Under the pieces are notes generated by a model. The model was given only the letters and a program-made list of their open reading frames with translations, had not been told where the DNA came from and did not search any database. A stretch of DNA of 64,000 bases from Laburnicola sp. R22_1 (Eukaryota; Ascomycota; Dothideomycetes; Pleosporales; Didymosphaeriaceae): NCBI GenBank assembly GCA_014281115.1, contig JACONQ010000001.1:186001-250000 (forward strand), written 5' to 3'. Within the stretch, counting starts at the first letter, position 1, and every line of letters begins with the position of its first letter. This document shows positions 55,325 to 64,000 of the stretch, piece by piece. The position numbers and the translations under genes were made by a program.

Positions 55325-55775
55325 TCCCTCCATGCGAGGCGGAAATCCTTGCGTGGCGGAAGCTGGTAGTGCTTCCTATCGTAACAATGTCAACAACAAT
55401 CGAGAGGCGCACATTACCTCGGAATAAAGACCATGATCTCTAAGCTCGGCCTGGACTTCGTGTTTTCTTCCAGGAATTCCTACTCAGCCTGTAATACCAC
55501 AATTCGCTGCTAACATACACGACAGCACCACCTCGGACAAGCCTCGGATCTACCGGAGACTTGATGCATCCTGTTCAGGAATCTGCTAGGCTGTAGACAG
55601 ACACAGTAGAAGTGTATCGCGAGCGAAATCCTACAATATCTAGGCTCGTTGCGCTTCATTGGCGACCTTTTGCTCTATAGAGCGGGGATTGGCAAGCGAT
55701 GGCTCCACATCCTAGCCGTATAGAAAGTCTGGAAGGGGGTTAACTGTATTTTAACAATGCCAATGTTAGTTTCTC
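55325..55775 (+). repeat. Diverged repeat P (copy 2)
   Basis: Direct, diverged copy of 53872-54330 (shared GTAATACCACAATTCGCTGCTAA and CACCTCGGACAA blocks). The pair brackets the relic at 54410-55175. Confidence 0.7.
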
Positions 55776-57198
55776 GTATTGCAGACGTGACTCGAGTTAG
55801 AAAACTCTAGCAGCCAACGTCTCTAGCCACTTCCGCTAGCCACGTTCGCCCTCCTTGCTTTGCTGCACCGCCTCGTCAGGGAGCTTTTGAAGGTCTTTTC
55901 TTCCGCCCAGGAAACTCCCGTCGTGCACACTTCTCAGGTCAAAGTAGCGTTCAAGGCCTAGAAACATATTTATCCTTATTTGGAGGTTCCTCGCCGTATC
56001 TCTTGACCCATGAACAGACATCATCGAGTTGCTCAAAGTCAAGGTACCCTGAAATGTGTCGACATAGAGGGTGTCTTGCTACGCAGCCATGGACAAATGG
56101 AATCGAAGCTGGATTGATACATGTAATCACTACAAAAGTCTAGCTGCAGCATGTGTGAACAGGCGCCGGAGTAGACGACTAAGGATGACATCGCCCCTCG
56201 TGTACATCTTATTGGAGTATGTTCTGGAAGATCTTGACGCTCTATCGATTGTATACGTTCACGGGCCCACTAATTAGATCAAGTCGATCATATTGACGCG
56301 TGGTGCAGCCTTACGATGCCTTTCACGCCACCCTAGGAGGGACTGATCGTTATACTTCAGATACATCTAACGTCCGTCCCTAAGTCGCGCAAAACCCCCC
56401 GTACCGCAAAATATGCGAGGTACTTTGATGTCAAGCAAGCATAAGTCTACGCACACATCAAAATATTCTATGTCTTTCTAAGGAATGTGTACTTTAGCCA
56501 CTTGCGCATATAGCGCAGCCTCCCTACTAATAAATTATATTTGCATAGTTGCCTCCGCGCCTAATAGACAAGGTGCTTTCTTTCGTCGCATAAAGATGTC
56601 TCTCTACTACAGCCGCACTACCTTGTTTGTGCTACTACGATGCGAAGGTACATATCTTATACAAGCGTCAGAACCTTTTAACGATATTGCGCAGTCATAT
56701 TAGCCTTTTGCCTCAATGTGGCGGGGACATTCATGCGTCCTTGCCACGCTAATTAGTACTTCTAATCGAAGCGCGAACTATATCTAGCTAGCGCGAAATG
56801 GCTCTTACAGACTACATAATCACGCCAACGTTATTTACATTTGTCATCTGGAACGGCCAGCTTGTGGCTTATGGGCCCTATAGTTAGCCTAAGTGTCCGC
56901 GCCATAGTGGGCTGTGCAATCAGCCGCAACCCGCCTGCGATGGCCTGTTCTTACCTACTCTAGCCCAAACCCACTGACACGGCAATAGAACTCGCGCACT
57001 CTCGCGCCGCATCGCCATCGGATTTGATCCTTAGGTATAGCTCTACGTCCTCTCTCTTCCTATGCTGGCTAACCTTAGTACCCTAGGACTAAAGTGCTTA
57101 ACAAGCCGCTGCCTCGTCTCTTCGGCTAGGCTGCCGCGTCTGATGCCGACCAAGATCCGTTCCTACCGCTTGCCCCCGTCCAGCTCTTATGCGAAACA
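55776..57198. other. Intergenic DNA upstream of the HET-NACHT-WD40 gene
   Basis: On the minus strand near 56060-55840 a frame reads DFEQLDDVCSWVKRYGEEPP and continues after a one-base shift as ERYFDLRSVHDGSFL, suggesting a short broken gene fragment. No family is recognised. The rest holds nothing I can support. Confidence 0.35.
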
Positions 57199-60100
57199 AT
57201 GCGTCTTGTGCAACGCAGCAACACTGGCGACTTCGTTCTTACTCAGATCAACAACGACTCTATCCCTCCCTATGCGATCCTTTCACACACCTGGGGTGCC
57301 GATACGGAGGAAGTTACCTTCGATGACCTAACGAATAACACTGGCAAGGATAAGCCTGGCTACAAGAAGATCTGGTTCTGTGCAGAGCAAGCTGCGCGCG
57401 ATGGCCTAGACTACTTCTGGATTGACACATGTTGCATCAACAAGGAAATCAAGGCTGAACTCTCGCACGCCATCAACTCGATGTTTCGGTGGTACCGCGA
57501 CGCGACTCGATGCTACGTCTATTTACAAGATGTCCCCAGACCTCCTCTTAACGCTGACAAAGAGCGTAGTCCGTCGCTGTGGGTATCGGACTTTCGCAAT
57601 AGTAAATGGTTTACTCGGGGTTGGACGCTCCAAGAGCTCCTTGCTCCCGCTTCGGTTGAATTCTTTTCCTGGGAAGGCAAGCGACTTGGTGATAAACGTT
57701 CGCTTAGACAGCAAATCCACGAGATCACGGTTATACCCGAATCCGCGCTTCAAGGGGCCCCCTTATCCCAGTTCAGCGTCCATGATCGACTGTCATGGAT
57801 AGAATACCGCGAGACTAAGCGTGCAGAAGACAGAGCGTACTCATTACTGGGTATCTTTGATGTCCATATACCATCTATCTATGGCGAAGGGATAGAGAGT
57901 GCGTTTAGGAGGCTCCAAGAAGAAATTGGCAAGCAGGAGAAATGCATCCAAGATCTATATCTTACCAATCCTCGCAACGACAAGAAGCGCATTGAAGACA
58001 CCAAGGGAGGGCTGTTAGAGGACTCTTACCACTGGATCCTCGAGAACGCCGACTTCCGGCAATGGCGTGACGACAAGAACAGCCGACTGCTCTGGATCAA
58101 GGGCGATCCTGGTAAGGGCAAGACGATGCTGATTTGCGGCATTATCGACGAGTTGAAGAAGTCGGTCGCAAAGACAGACCTCCTATCCTACTTCTTTTGT
58201 CAGGCTACGGACTCGCGAATTAACAGCGCCACCGCGGTGCTGCGAGGTCTGCTATACTTGCTTGTTAAGCAGCAGCCATCACTCGTCTCGCATATTCGGA
58301 AAGAGCACGATCACGCCGGCAAAGCACTCTTCGAGAATGCGAACGCCTGGGTTGCCTTGTCTGAGATCTTTACAAGCATTCTCCAAGACCTAAGCTTGAA
58401 CAGCACGTACTTGATTGTTGACGCGCTTGACGAGTGCGTGACGGACTTGCCAAAACTGCTAGATTTCGTCGCCCAGAAGTCATGCGTGTCTTCTCGTGCC
58501 AAGTGGATCGTCTCTAGCCGCAACTGGTCTAACATCGAGGAGCGCCTAGAGATGGCAGGACAGAAGGTGAGGCTATGCCTTGAGCTAAATGCAGAGTCCG
58601 TAGCTGCAGCTGTTAGCATTTTCATCAAGCATAAGGTGCTACAGCTAGCGCAGCGGAAGAAGTATAACGTCAAAACGCGAGACGCCGTGTTAAGCCATCT
58701 ATCCTTGAACGCGGACGACACCTTCCTCTGGGTGGCTTTGGCCTGTCAAAACCTTGAAGAGACCCCACGATGGAACACGCTTGCGAAGTTGAACGCATTC
58801 CCGCCTGGACTCGACTCTCTCTACGCACGGATGATGCAGCAGATCTGCGCCTCAGACAGCGCTGATCTCTCCCGCCAGATCCTGGCGTTACTAGCGATCG
58901 TATATCGACCCATTACACTTCTAGAGCTTGTCGCTCTTGTGGAGCCGCTCAACGATGTGGCCGACGATCTTGCGTCAGTACGGGAGATAGTAAGCCTGTG
59001 CGGCTCTTTCCTCACGAACCGAGGAGACACTGTCTACTTTGTGCATCAGTCAGCAAAGGACTTTCTATTAGAGAAGGCCGCTAGCGAGATCTTCCCATCT
59101 GGAATCGAGGCCGCCCACTACGCAGTCTTCTCGAGGTCGCTTAAAGTCATGTCGACACTTCAACGAGACATGTACAGCCTCCATGAATTAGGGTACCCTG
59201 CCGAGCTAGTGGAACCGCCAGACCCAGATCCCTTAGCGGCTCTGCGTTACTCGTGCATCTACTGGATTGATCACCTTAGCGATGGGAGTCTTACCTCCGC
59301 TGCGACTTCCCCCGTTGACCTGCGAGACGGTAGCGCCGTCTACGAATTCTTAAAGGAGAAATACCTTTACTGGCTTGAGGCTCTTAGCCTCTGCAAGAGC
59401 CTGTCAGAGGGGATAGTCTCCATAGCAAAACTAAAGCCGTTAGTAGAGGTAATGCTTTACACTGCACTACTATTTCTATGCTATGCATGCTAATACAATT
59501 TAGAGAAGAGAAGATGCAGTTATGTTAAACGAACTTGTTCAAGATGCGCATCGATTTAGTATGGCGCATAAGGGGGCAATAGAGAACAGTCCCTTGCAGG
59601 CATACGCGTCAGCACTTCTATTTAGTCCAGCCAGCAGCCTAGTGAGGGGCTATTTTAAAGAAGAAGAGCCACAGTGGATTACGATAAAGCCAAGTAACGT
59701 TACAGGGGATCAATGGAGTGCGTGCCTGTCGACGCTCGAGGGGCATGGCGATTCGGTCAACTCCGTAGCCTTCTCCCACGACTCCGCACGGCTCGCGTCG
59801 GCGTCGTACGACAAGACGGTCAAGATCTGGGATCCGAGCAGCGGCGCGTGCCTGTCGACGCTCGAGGGGCATGCGATTCGAGGTTCGGCCTTCTCCCACG
59901 ACTCCGCACGGCTCGCGTCGGCGTCGTACGACAAGACGGTCAGCGTCGGCGTCGTACGACAAGACGGTCAAGATCTGGGATCCGAGCAGCGGCGCGTGCC
60001 TGTCGACGCTCGAGGGGCATAGCCATTCGGTCAGGTCCGTAGCCTTCTCCCACGACTCCGCACGGCTCGCGTCGGCGTCGGACGACAAGACGGTCAAGAT

Positions 60101-60818
60101 CTGGGATCCGAGCAGCGGCGCGTGCCTGTCGACGCTTGAGGGGCATAGCGATTGGGTCAACTCCGTAGCCTTCTCCCACGACTCCGCACGGCTCGCGTCG
60201 GCGTCGTACGACAAGACGGTCAAGATCTGGGATCCGAGCAGCGGCGCGTGCCTGTCGACGCTCGAGGGGCATAGCGATTCGGTCAGGTCCGTAGCCTTCT
60301 CCCACGACTCCGCACGGCTCGCGTCGGCGTCGGACGACAAGACGGTCAAGATCTGGGATCCGAGCAGCGGCGCGTGCCTGTCGACGCTCGAGGGGCATAG
60401 CGATTCGGTCAACTCCGTAGCCTTCTCCCACGACTCCGCAAGGCTCGCGTCGGCGTCGGACGACAAGACGGTCAAGATCTGGGATCCGAGCAGCGGCGCC
60501 TGCCTTCAGACGCTCAATGTTGGCTGGACACTCTCCCGCATCTCTTTCGATTATACCGATTCGTGCCTTGACACTGAGAATGGCACCATCAGTCTTAGAA
60601 ATCCATCAGATTCAGTTGTACCCCTGAATAATGCAGAAGTCCAACAACCTCAATATAAAGGCATAGCTTTAAGTTCGGATAGAGTTTGGATTACATATAA
60701 CTCGAAGATGTTCATATGGTTGCCCTCAGAATATCGGCCGTCATGCTCAGCAGTGTTGGACAATACAATTAGCGTTGGGGTTAGATCAGGAAGGGTATGG
60801 TTCGTTAGCACGTCCTAA
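57199..60818 (+). pseudogene. HET-NACHT-WD40 (NLR-like) gene with a 28-bp duplication frameshift
   Basis: Exon 1 is 57199-59448 and exon 2 starts at 59504; the 55-bp intron has a CTAAT branch site and joins in phase 0. The HET domain spans about 25-220 (YAILSHTWG, YFWIDTCCI, RGWTLQELLAP, EDRAYSLLGIF, YGEG). The NACHT NTPase has P-loop GDPGKGKT at 302-309 and Walker B YLIVDALDEC at 404-413. Six WD40 units of 42 residues follow (SVAFSHDSARLASAS-DKTVKIWDPSSG) and a C-terminal tail (MFIWLPSEYRPSCSAV). Such proteins sense a ligand with WD40 repeats and trigger cell death through HET. A 28-bp tandem duplication (59915-59942/59943-59970) shifts the frame in the second repeat, so translation ends at 60022 (about 922 aa) with four repeats and the tail lost. 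A short form may still be made. Confidence 0.88.
59719..60510 (+). repeat. Tandem 126-bp WD40-coding repeats
   Basis: Six near-identical units plus a partial seventh. Unit 2 lacks 6 bp (near 59875) and carries the 28-bp duplication. Other units differ at only a few positions such as TACGAC/GACGAC and GTCAACTCC/GTCAGGTCC. Confidence 0.9.
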
Positions 60819-61499
60819 AGCCTTTAGTATTTCTTTATTTTTTATTATCTTATTTTCTCGATTCCCCTATTTTATAGAGGGGGCCGGGGATTAAGGTGTA
60901 TATATACTTCCCTAAGTTGCACGCCGAAGCTTCGAGCATCCTCTAGATCAAGTCGCAAGCCTTTCATGTAGAATCACGTGCTTGATATTTGCCACCAGAA
61001 ATAGAGCGCAATATACCATCATCCAATCTTATTCCATCGCTCTCTGACGGCGCGATAATATAGCTTAGTAAAAGGACCCTGCTGGCCCAGTCTATGTTGG
61101 CGGTAGTGGTCCAACGAGCGAACAGCTGGCGGCAACGAACACCAGCCCGCCATCCAAAAATAGCCTCTTAGTCGTTAGACATTTGTGGAATAGCGCGAAC
61201 CTTCGCTAGTTAAGCATAGAATAAAATACAATACGGTAATAATTTCCAGCGATACACCACGTAAGCTCGCTAGATCGGCCCGCGAAAATCATGCTTAGGA
61301 CCCCCTCTGCGCGGATAAATCCAGATTGCATTATACTACGGATCGCGTATCTGCAAAGCTCTGCAATACTTCCTTACACTATAGAGCTATCGTTTGGGAC
61401 CCCCGAACTCTAGCATTTATAGATAGCCGTCTTATTGTAGGGATATAAACCAGGTGCGGTTTAAGAGGCCTTAAAAGGGAAGACTAAAAGCATAAGTAA
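60819..61499. other. Intergenic DNA, no gene supported
   Basis: 3' region of the HET-NACHT-WD40 gene, then AT-rich sequence without readable frames or paired repeats. Confidence 0.4.
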
Positions 61500-61666
61500 G
61501 AGCGCTGTAATTTTTTCGCCACTCACCATCAGATTAAGGAGAATTCTTAGAAGAAGAGGATTGCCATTGATACGATTTAATTTACTGTGGGGTGGGGGGT
61601 GGAGATGCTTTTATAGGAAATCTTTTGCGGCACGGGGTGCTTTGCGTTACGCAGGGGGGGACGTTA
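61500..61666 (-). repeat. Possible transposon terminal fragment with TATA box
   Basis: On the minus strand it starts TAACGTCCCCCCCTGCGTAACG, similar to the start of repeat P, then CCCGTGCCGC, a TATAAAAGC box and an ATG about 60 bp later followed by an immediate stop. It looks like the 5' end of a truncated element. Confidence 0.4.
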
Positions 61667-61922
61667 CTGATCATTGCCCACTGTTGCCGAGGGCACGGAA
61701 CAGAGCTGAAAGTGCTACAGAAGTGAGCGAGCGAACAGGAGCGCCGAACAAATCCACCCAAAGCTTTACTGGATCCAAGCATATATCGTACACCAGCAGA
61801 AACGCTATCGCTCTGAATAGCGACCATGTTCTCACCACGAAGCTGTCCCTGAACAAATACTCTTGACTGCTCGCCCTTTCCTTCCGATAACTGCCTAAAA
61901 AAGCCTTATTACGAATGGCGTT

Positions 61923-62830
61923 TCACTTTTTGCATTGCCCGCTTTGGCACTTTTTCCCATTGGTGCACTTTGAATTCCTGTTAGTTTGTATGACAGACAA
62001 GGGCGACAACGCAACATACCGCATCTCCACATTTGGAGCAGTCTGTATCGGTGCCGAGGGCTTTGCACGTCCCATAGCAGTCTACTTTCCCCTGAGGGCA
62101 TTTGCACTGCCCGTCCTGGCATGTTTTGCCTCCAGCACACTATGATATGCATTAGGGTTTTGGATTCTGAAGGCGAGAACATAGCATACCGCATCTCCAC
62201 ATTTGGAGCAGTCTGTATCGGTGCCGAGGGCTTTGCACGTCCCATAGCAGTCTACTTTCCCCTAAGGGCATTTGCACTGCCCGTCCTGGCATGTTTTGCC
62301 TCCAGCACACTATGATATGCATTAGGGTTTTGGATTCTGAAGGCGAGAACATAGCATACCGCATCTCCACATTTGGAGCAGTCTGTATCGGTGCCGAGGA
62401 CTTTACAGGTTCCATAGCAGTCTACTTTCCCCCGAGGGCATTTGCACTGCCTGTCCTGGCATGTCTTTCCACCGGTACACTTTAAGCATCCGAGTGTTAG
62501 TATTTGAAGCTCCTCTCTGGTATCATAAGCTTACATCTACACACACACCACCACATAGTATCTTCTTAGGCTGTTGTGGGGCCGCAGGGCCGCACTCATA
62601 GCAGGGTCCTTCCCCTTTAGCGGCGAGCGATGTGCAGTCCCTTCCAGGGTTGGCGAATTCAGCTGCACACCACTGTGCGCAAACGCTGTTTCCTCCGCCT
62701 TGTGCATCAGGATATGCAAAACTAGAGCAAGCTACATCCAAAGAGGATCAGTGGGAATTCCTGAAATGACTTGCTAAAGCATGGAATACTGACCGAGGAC
62801 GAATAGTGCGAACACACTGAGTCTGGACAT
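61923..62830 (-). CDS. Secreted cysteine-rich repeat protein, six exons, stop codon in the middle repeat exon
   Basis: Exons are 62830-62794, 62731-62535, 62479-62360, 62309-62190, 62139-62020 and 61967-61923 (introns 62, 55, 50, 50 and 52 bp; all GT-AG). Exon 1 plus the start of exon 2 encode a signal peptide, MSRLSVFALFVLACSSFA. Exon 2 gives a Cys-rich domain (VCAQWCAAEFANPGRDC, then PCYECG). Exons 3-5 are 120-bp, phase-0 repeats, each 40 residues with eight cysteines (KTCQDGQCKCP, DCYGTCKALGTDTDCSKCGD). Exon 6 ends the protein. Exon 4 has TAG at 62264-62262 where exon 5 has CAG and exon 3 CGG. Full length would be 212 aa; skipping exon 4 keeps the frame and gives 172 aa. Secretion and disulfide bonding are inferred; the architecture fits small secreted (effector-like) proteins. 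Function unknown. Confidence 0.75.
62020..62479 (-). repeat. Tandem 170-bp exon-intron duplications
   Basis: Three units with 170-bp spacing, each a 120-bp exon; the two 50-bp introns between them appear identical (GTATGCTATGTTCTCGCC...CATAG). The duplication therefore took in exon and intron together and is recent. Confidence 0.9.
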
Positions 62831-63532
62831 GCTGAATCAAGATTTAGTACAAGCTTGCTTTCGATGTGACCAAAGTCAGCATGCGAGAAGCTCTCATTAT
62901 TTATAAACTCGCTATGCACACGTAACGAGGGGAGCGGATATAAGCGCAAAAAGGAAGGCGGGATCCAGAACTATCTTGGAGGTCTTGTCAACAGGCATCC
63001 CTCAGCTCCAGAAAGGCCCTGTGGCACCACATCGTCAGATCTAATTCCTCGGGCGTGGCATTCTTGTTCCTCTGGGCTTATTCTAACGTGTTTGTGTTTA
63101 ATAGGTAGGTTCTTGCCGCTCCTAGCGTGAGCGCTGGACAGTTGAGTGTGCTAGGTTCAAGCCAACGTCAGAGACGTAATCAACAGTATCGAATTTGGTA
63201 GCGAGGCATGGCCTGAGAACCTTCCACACTGCACGATAGACGGAATCAGCCGGATTCATAGGTTCGGGGATCGCTTAACATGAGGCCATCGTGGAGAAGG
63301 ATGCTTTACATGGCGCTGATGCATGGAAATATAGATCGACAATAGTTCGCACATCTGCGACAGGGCTTCAGCTGTAAGCCCGATCCTAGTGTGTAGCTGA
63401 TCTCTAGTTGCAGCTGAAGCTGAAGAGAGGACAGATGACGTTAGTATTTGCAAGACGTTCGTTTAGCCAGCCCCTACGTCCAGTCACGTCCACTTTTCGG
63501 GCCCAGGTTTTTGCACCCCGCGGAATTCATAC
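62831..63532. other. Intergenic DNA, no gene supported
   Basis: Upstream region of the cysteine-rich gene. A 65-codon minus frame (63256-63453) has no recognised domain. Confidence 0.4.
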
Positions 63533-64000
63533 CCCGCACTAGGCTTTGCCATTTGAGCTCTAGCTTACTGTAGCAAGATCTTGGCGCTCGCAGATGAAAG
63601 AAAAGGCCTGAAACGCCACCGCCCTCATCAGCCACAAAGTTGACCAAAACTATATTGCCAAACAGGGCACACGCTACGCAAGCAGGGCACCGATGCCTAC
63701 ATGAACTGATAGCCTAGCAGTAAGTATAAATGCAGACTAGGCTGATCTCATGCATGCTTGCATATCAGTCATGGATTTGGTTAGCGCAGACCGAATGCTT
63801 GCTACAGCCGGGAGGACGGCCGACCCAAAATAACGGAACATCGGCTATGGTTAACGATTTGTGTGCCCTGTTTGGCAATATAGTTTTGGTCAACTTTGTG
63901 GCTGATGAGGGCGGTGGCGTTTCAGGCCTTTTCTTTCATCTGCGAGCGCCAAGATCTTGCTACAGTAAGCTAGAGCTCAAATGGCAAAGCCTAGTGCGGG
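63533..64000. repeat. Apparently perfect 140-bp inverted repeat with 188-bp spacer, cut by the window edge
   Basis: 63533-63672 (CCCGCACTAGGC...GGGCACAC) is repeated exactly as the reverse complement at 63861-64000. The spacer has a weak match to the dispersed GC-rich core near 63799-63830. The arms may continue beyond the window. A foldback transposon or a recent inverted duplication would look like this; an assembly artefact is also possible. Confidence 0.85.

Noticed and set aside
59639..60475. Minus-strand 278-codon frame opposite the WD40 repeats
   Set aside because: Repeat periodicity artefact, as for the ankyrin array.
62574..62777. Plus-strand frame opposite the cysteine-rich gene
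   Set aside because: The minus-strand exon model has a signal peptide, ordered cysteines and consistent splice phases; the plus frame has none of these.
1..64000. Starship-type giant transposon
   Set aside because: HET, NLR-like and other accessory genes are often cargo, but no tyrosine-recombinase captain gene (DUF3435 type) or paired short ends were seen in the window.
1..64000. CRISPR array, bacterial operon signals
   Set aside because: The tandem repeats present encode ankyrin, WD40 or cysteine-rich units or are transposon-derived, and the introns show the DNA is eukaryotic.

Overview
The window is filamentous ascomycete DNA (Pezizomycotina, most likely Dothideomycetes/Pleosporales). 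The evidence is short 47-62 bp GT-AG introns, a fungal MSH2, HET-domain genes with ankyrin and NACHT-WD40 tails, Fot1/pogo, hAT and Tc1 transposons, and a sharply bounded AT-rich block with the C-to-T/G-to-A signature of repeat-induced point mutation (RIP).

Left gene-bearing part (1-19,370). On the minus strand are a PD-(D/E)XK nuclease-like gene (870-2606), an unrecognised two-exon gene whose intron carries a Tc1 transposon (2884-4623, transposase 3177-4310), a three-exon Rad52-fold gene that no single ORF reveals (5885-6575), and an ankyrin-deaminase gene (7510-9102). A plus-strand HET-TPR gene with 22 nearly identical ankyrin repeats follows (10951-14818). MSH2 (16351-19168, minus) ends this part about 200 bp from the AT-rich island.

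AT-rich RIP island (about 19,375-44,090). It contains no living gene but can be resolved into nested transposons. A Fot/pogo element lies at 20405-22254. A Ty1/copia-type LTR element (24055-40756, 286-bp LTRs, GTTAT target duplication) contains two later insertions: a second Fot/pogo element (29614-32058), which itself holds a 694-bp foldback element (30534-31227), and a complete Ty3/gypsy element (33421-40377, 189-bp LTRs, ATAAT target duplication). A third copy of the copia-type LTR and several families of short repeats fill the edges.

Right part (44,100-64,000). It begins with an F-box-like pseudogene at the island margin (44152-44532) and a leucine-rich hypothetical gene (45000-46160). 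An intact hAT transposon follows, with an 854-aa transposase, terminal repeats and an 8-bp duplication (48192-51291). Next come a hAT gene cut off by another transposon end (52850-53790), a zone of diverged repeats, and a HET-NACHT-WD40 gene frameshifted by a 28-bp tandem duplication (57199-60818). A six-exon secreted cysteine-rich gene with tandemly duplicated exons (61923-62830) is followed by a 140-bp inverted repeat running to the window edge, its arms identical as read.

The non-housekeeping genes belong to families with fast-evolving repeats or conflict-type domains (HET, NACHT, WD40, ankyrin, deaminase, nuclease fold). With the dense transposons this looks like a plastic accessory region abutting a conserved repair gene. 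No operon-like cooperation is implied; most genes are probably independent.
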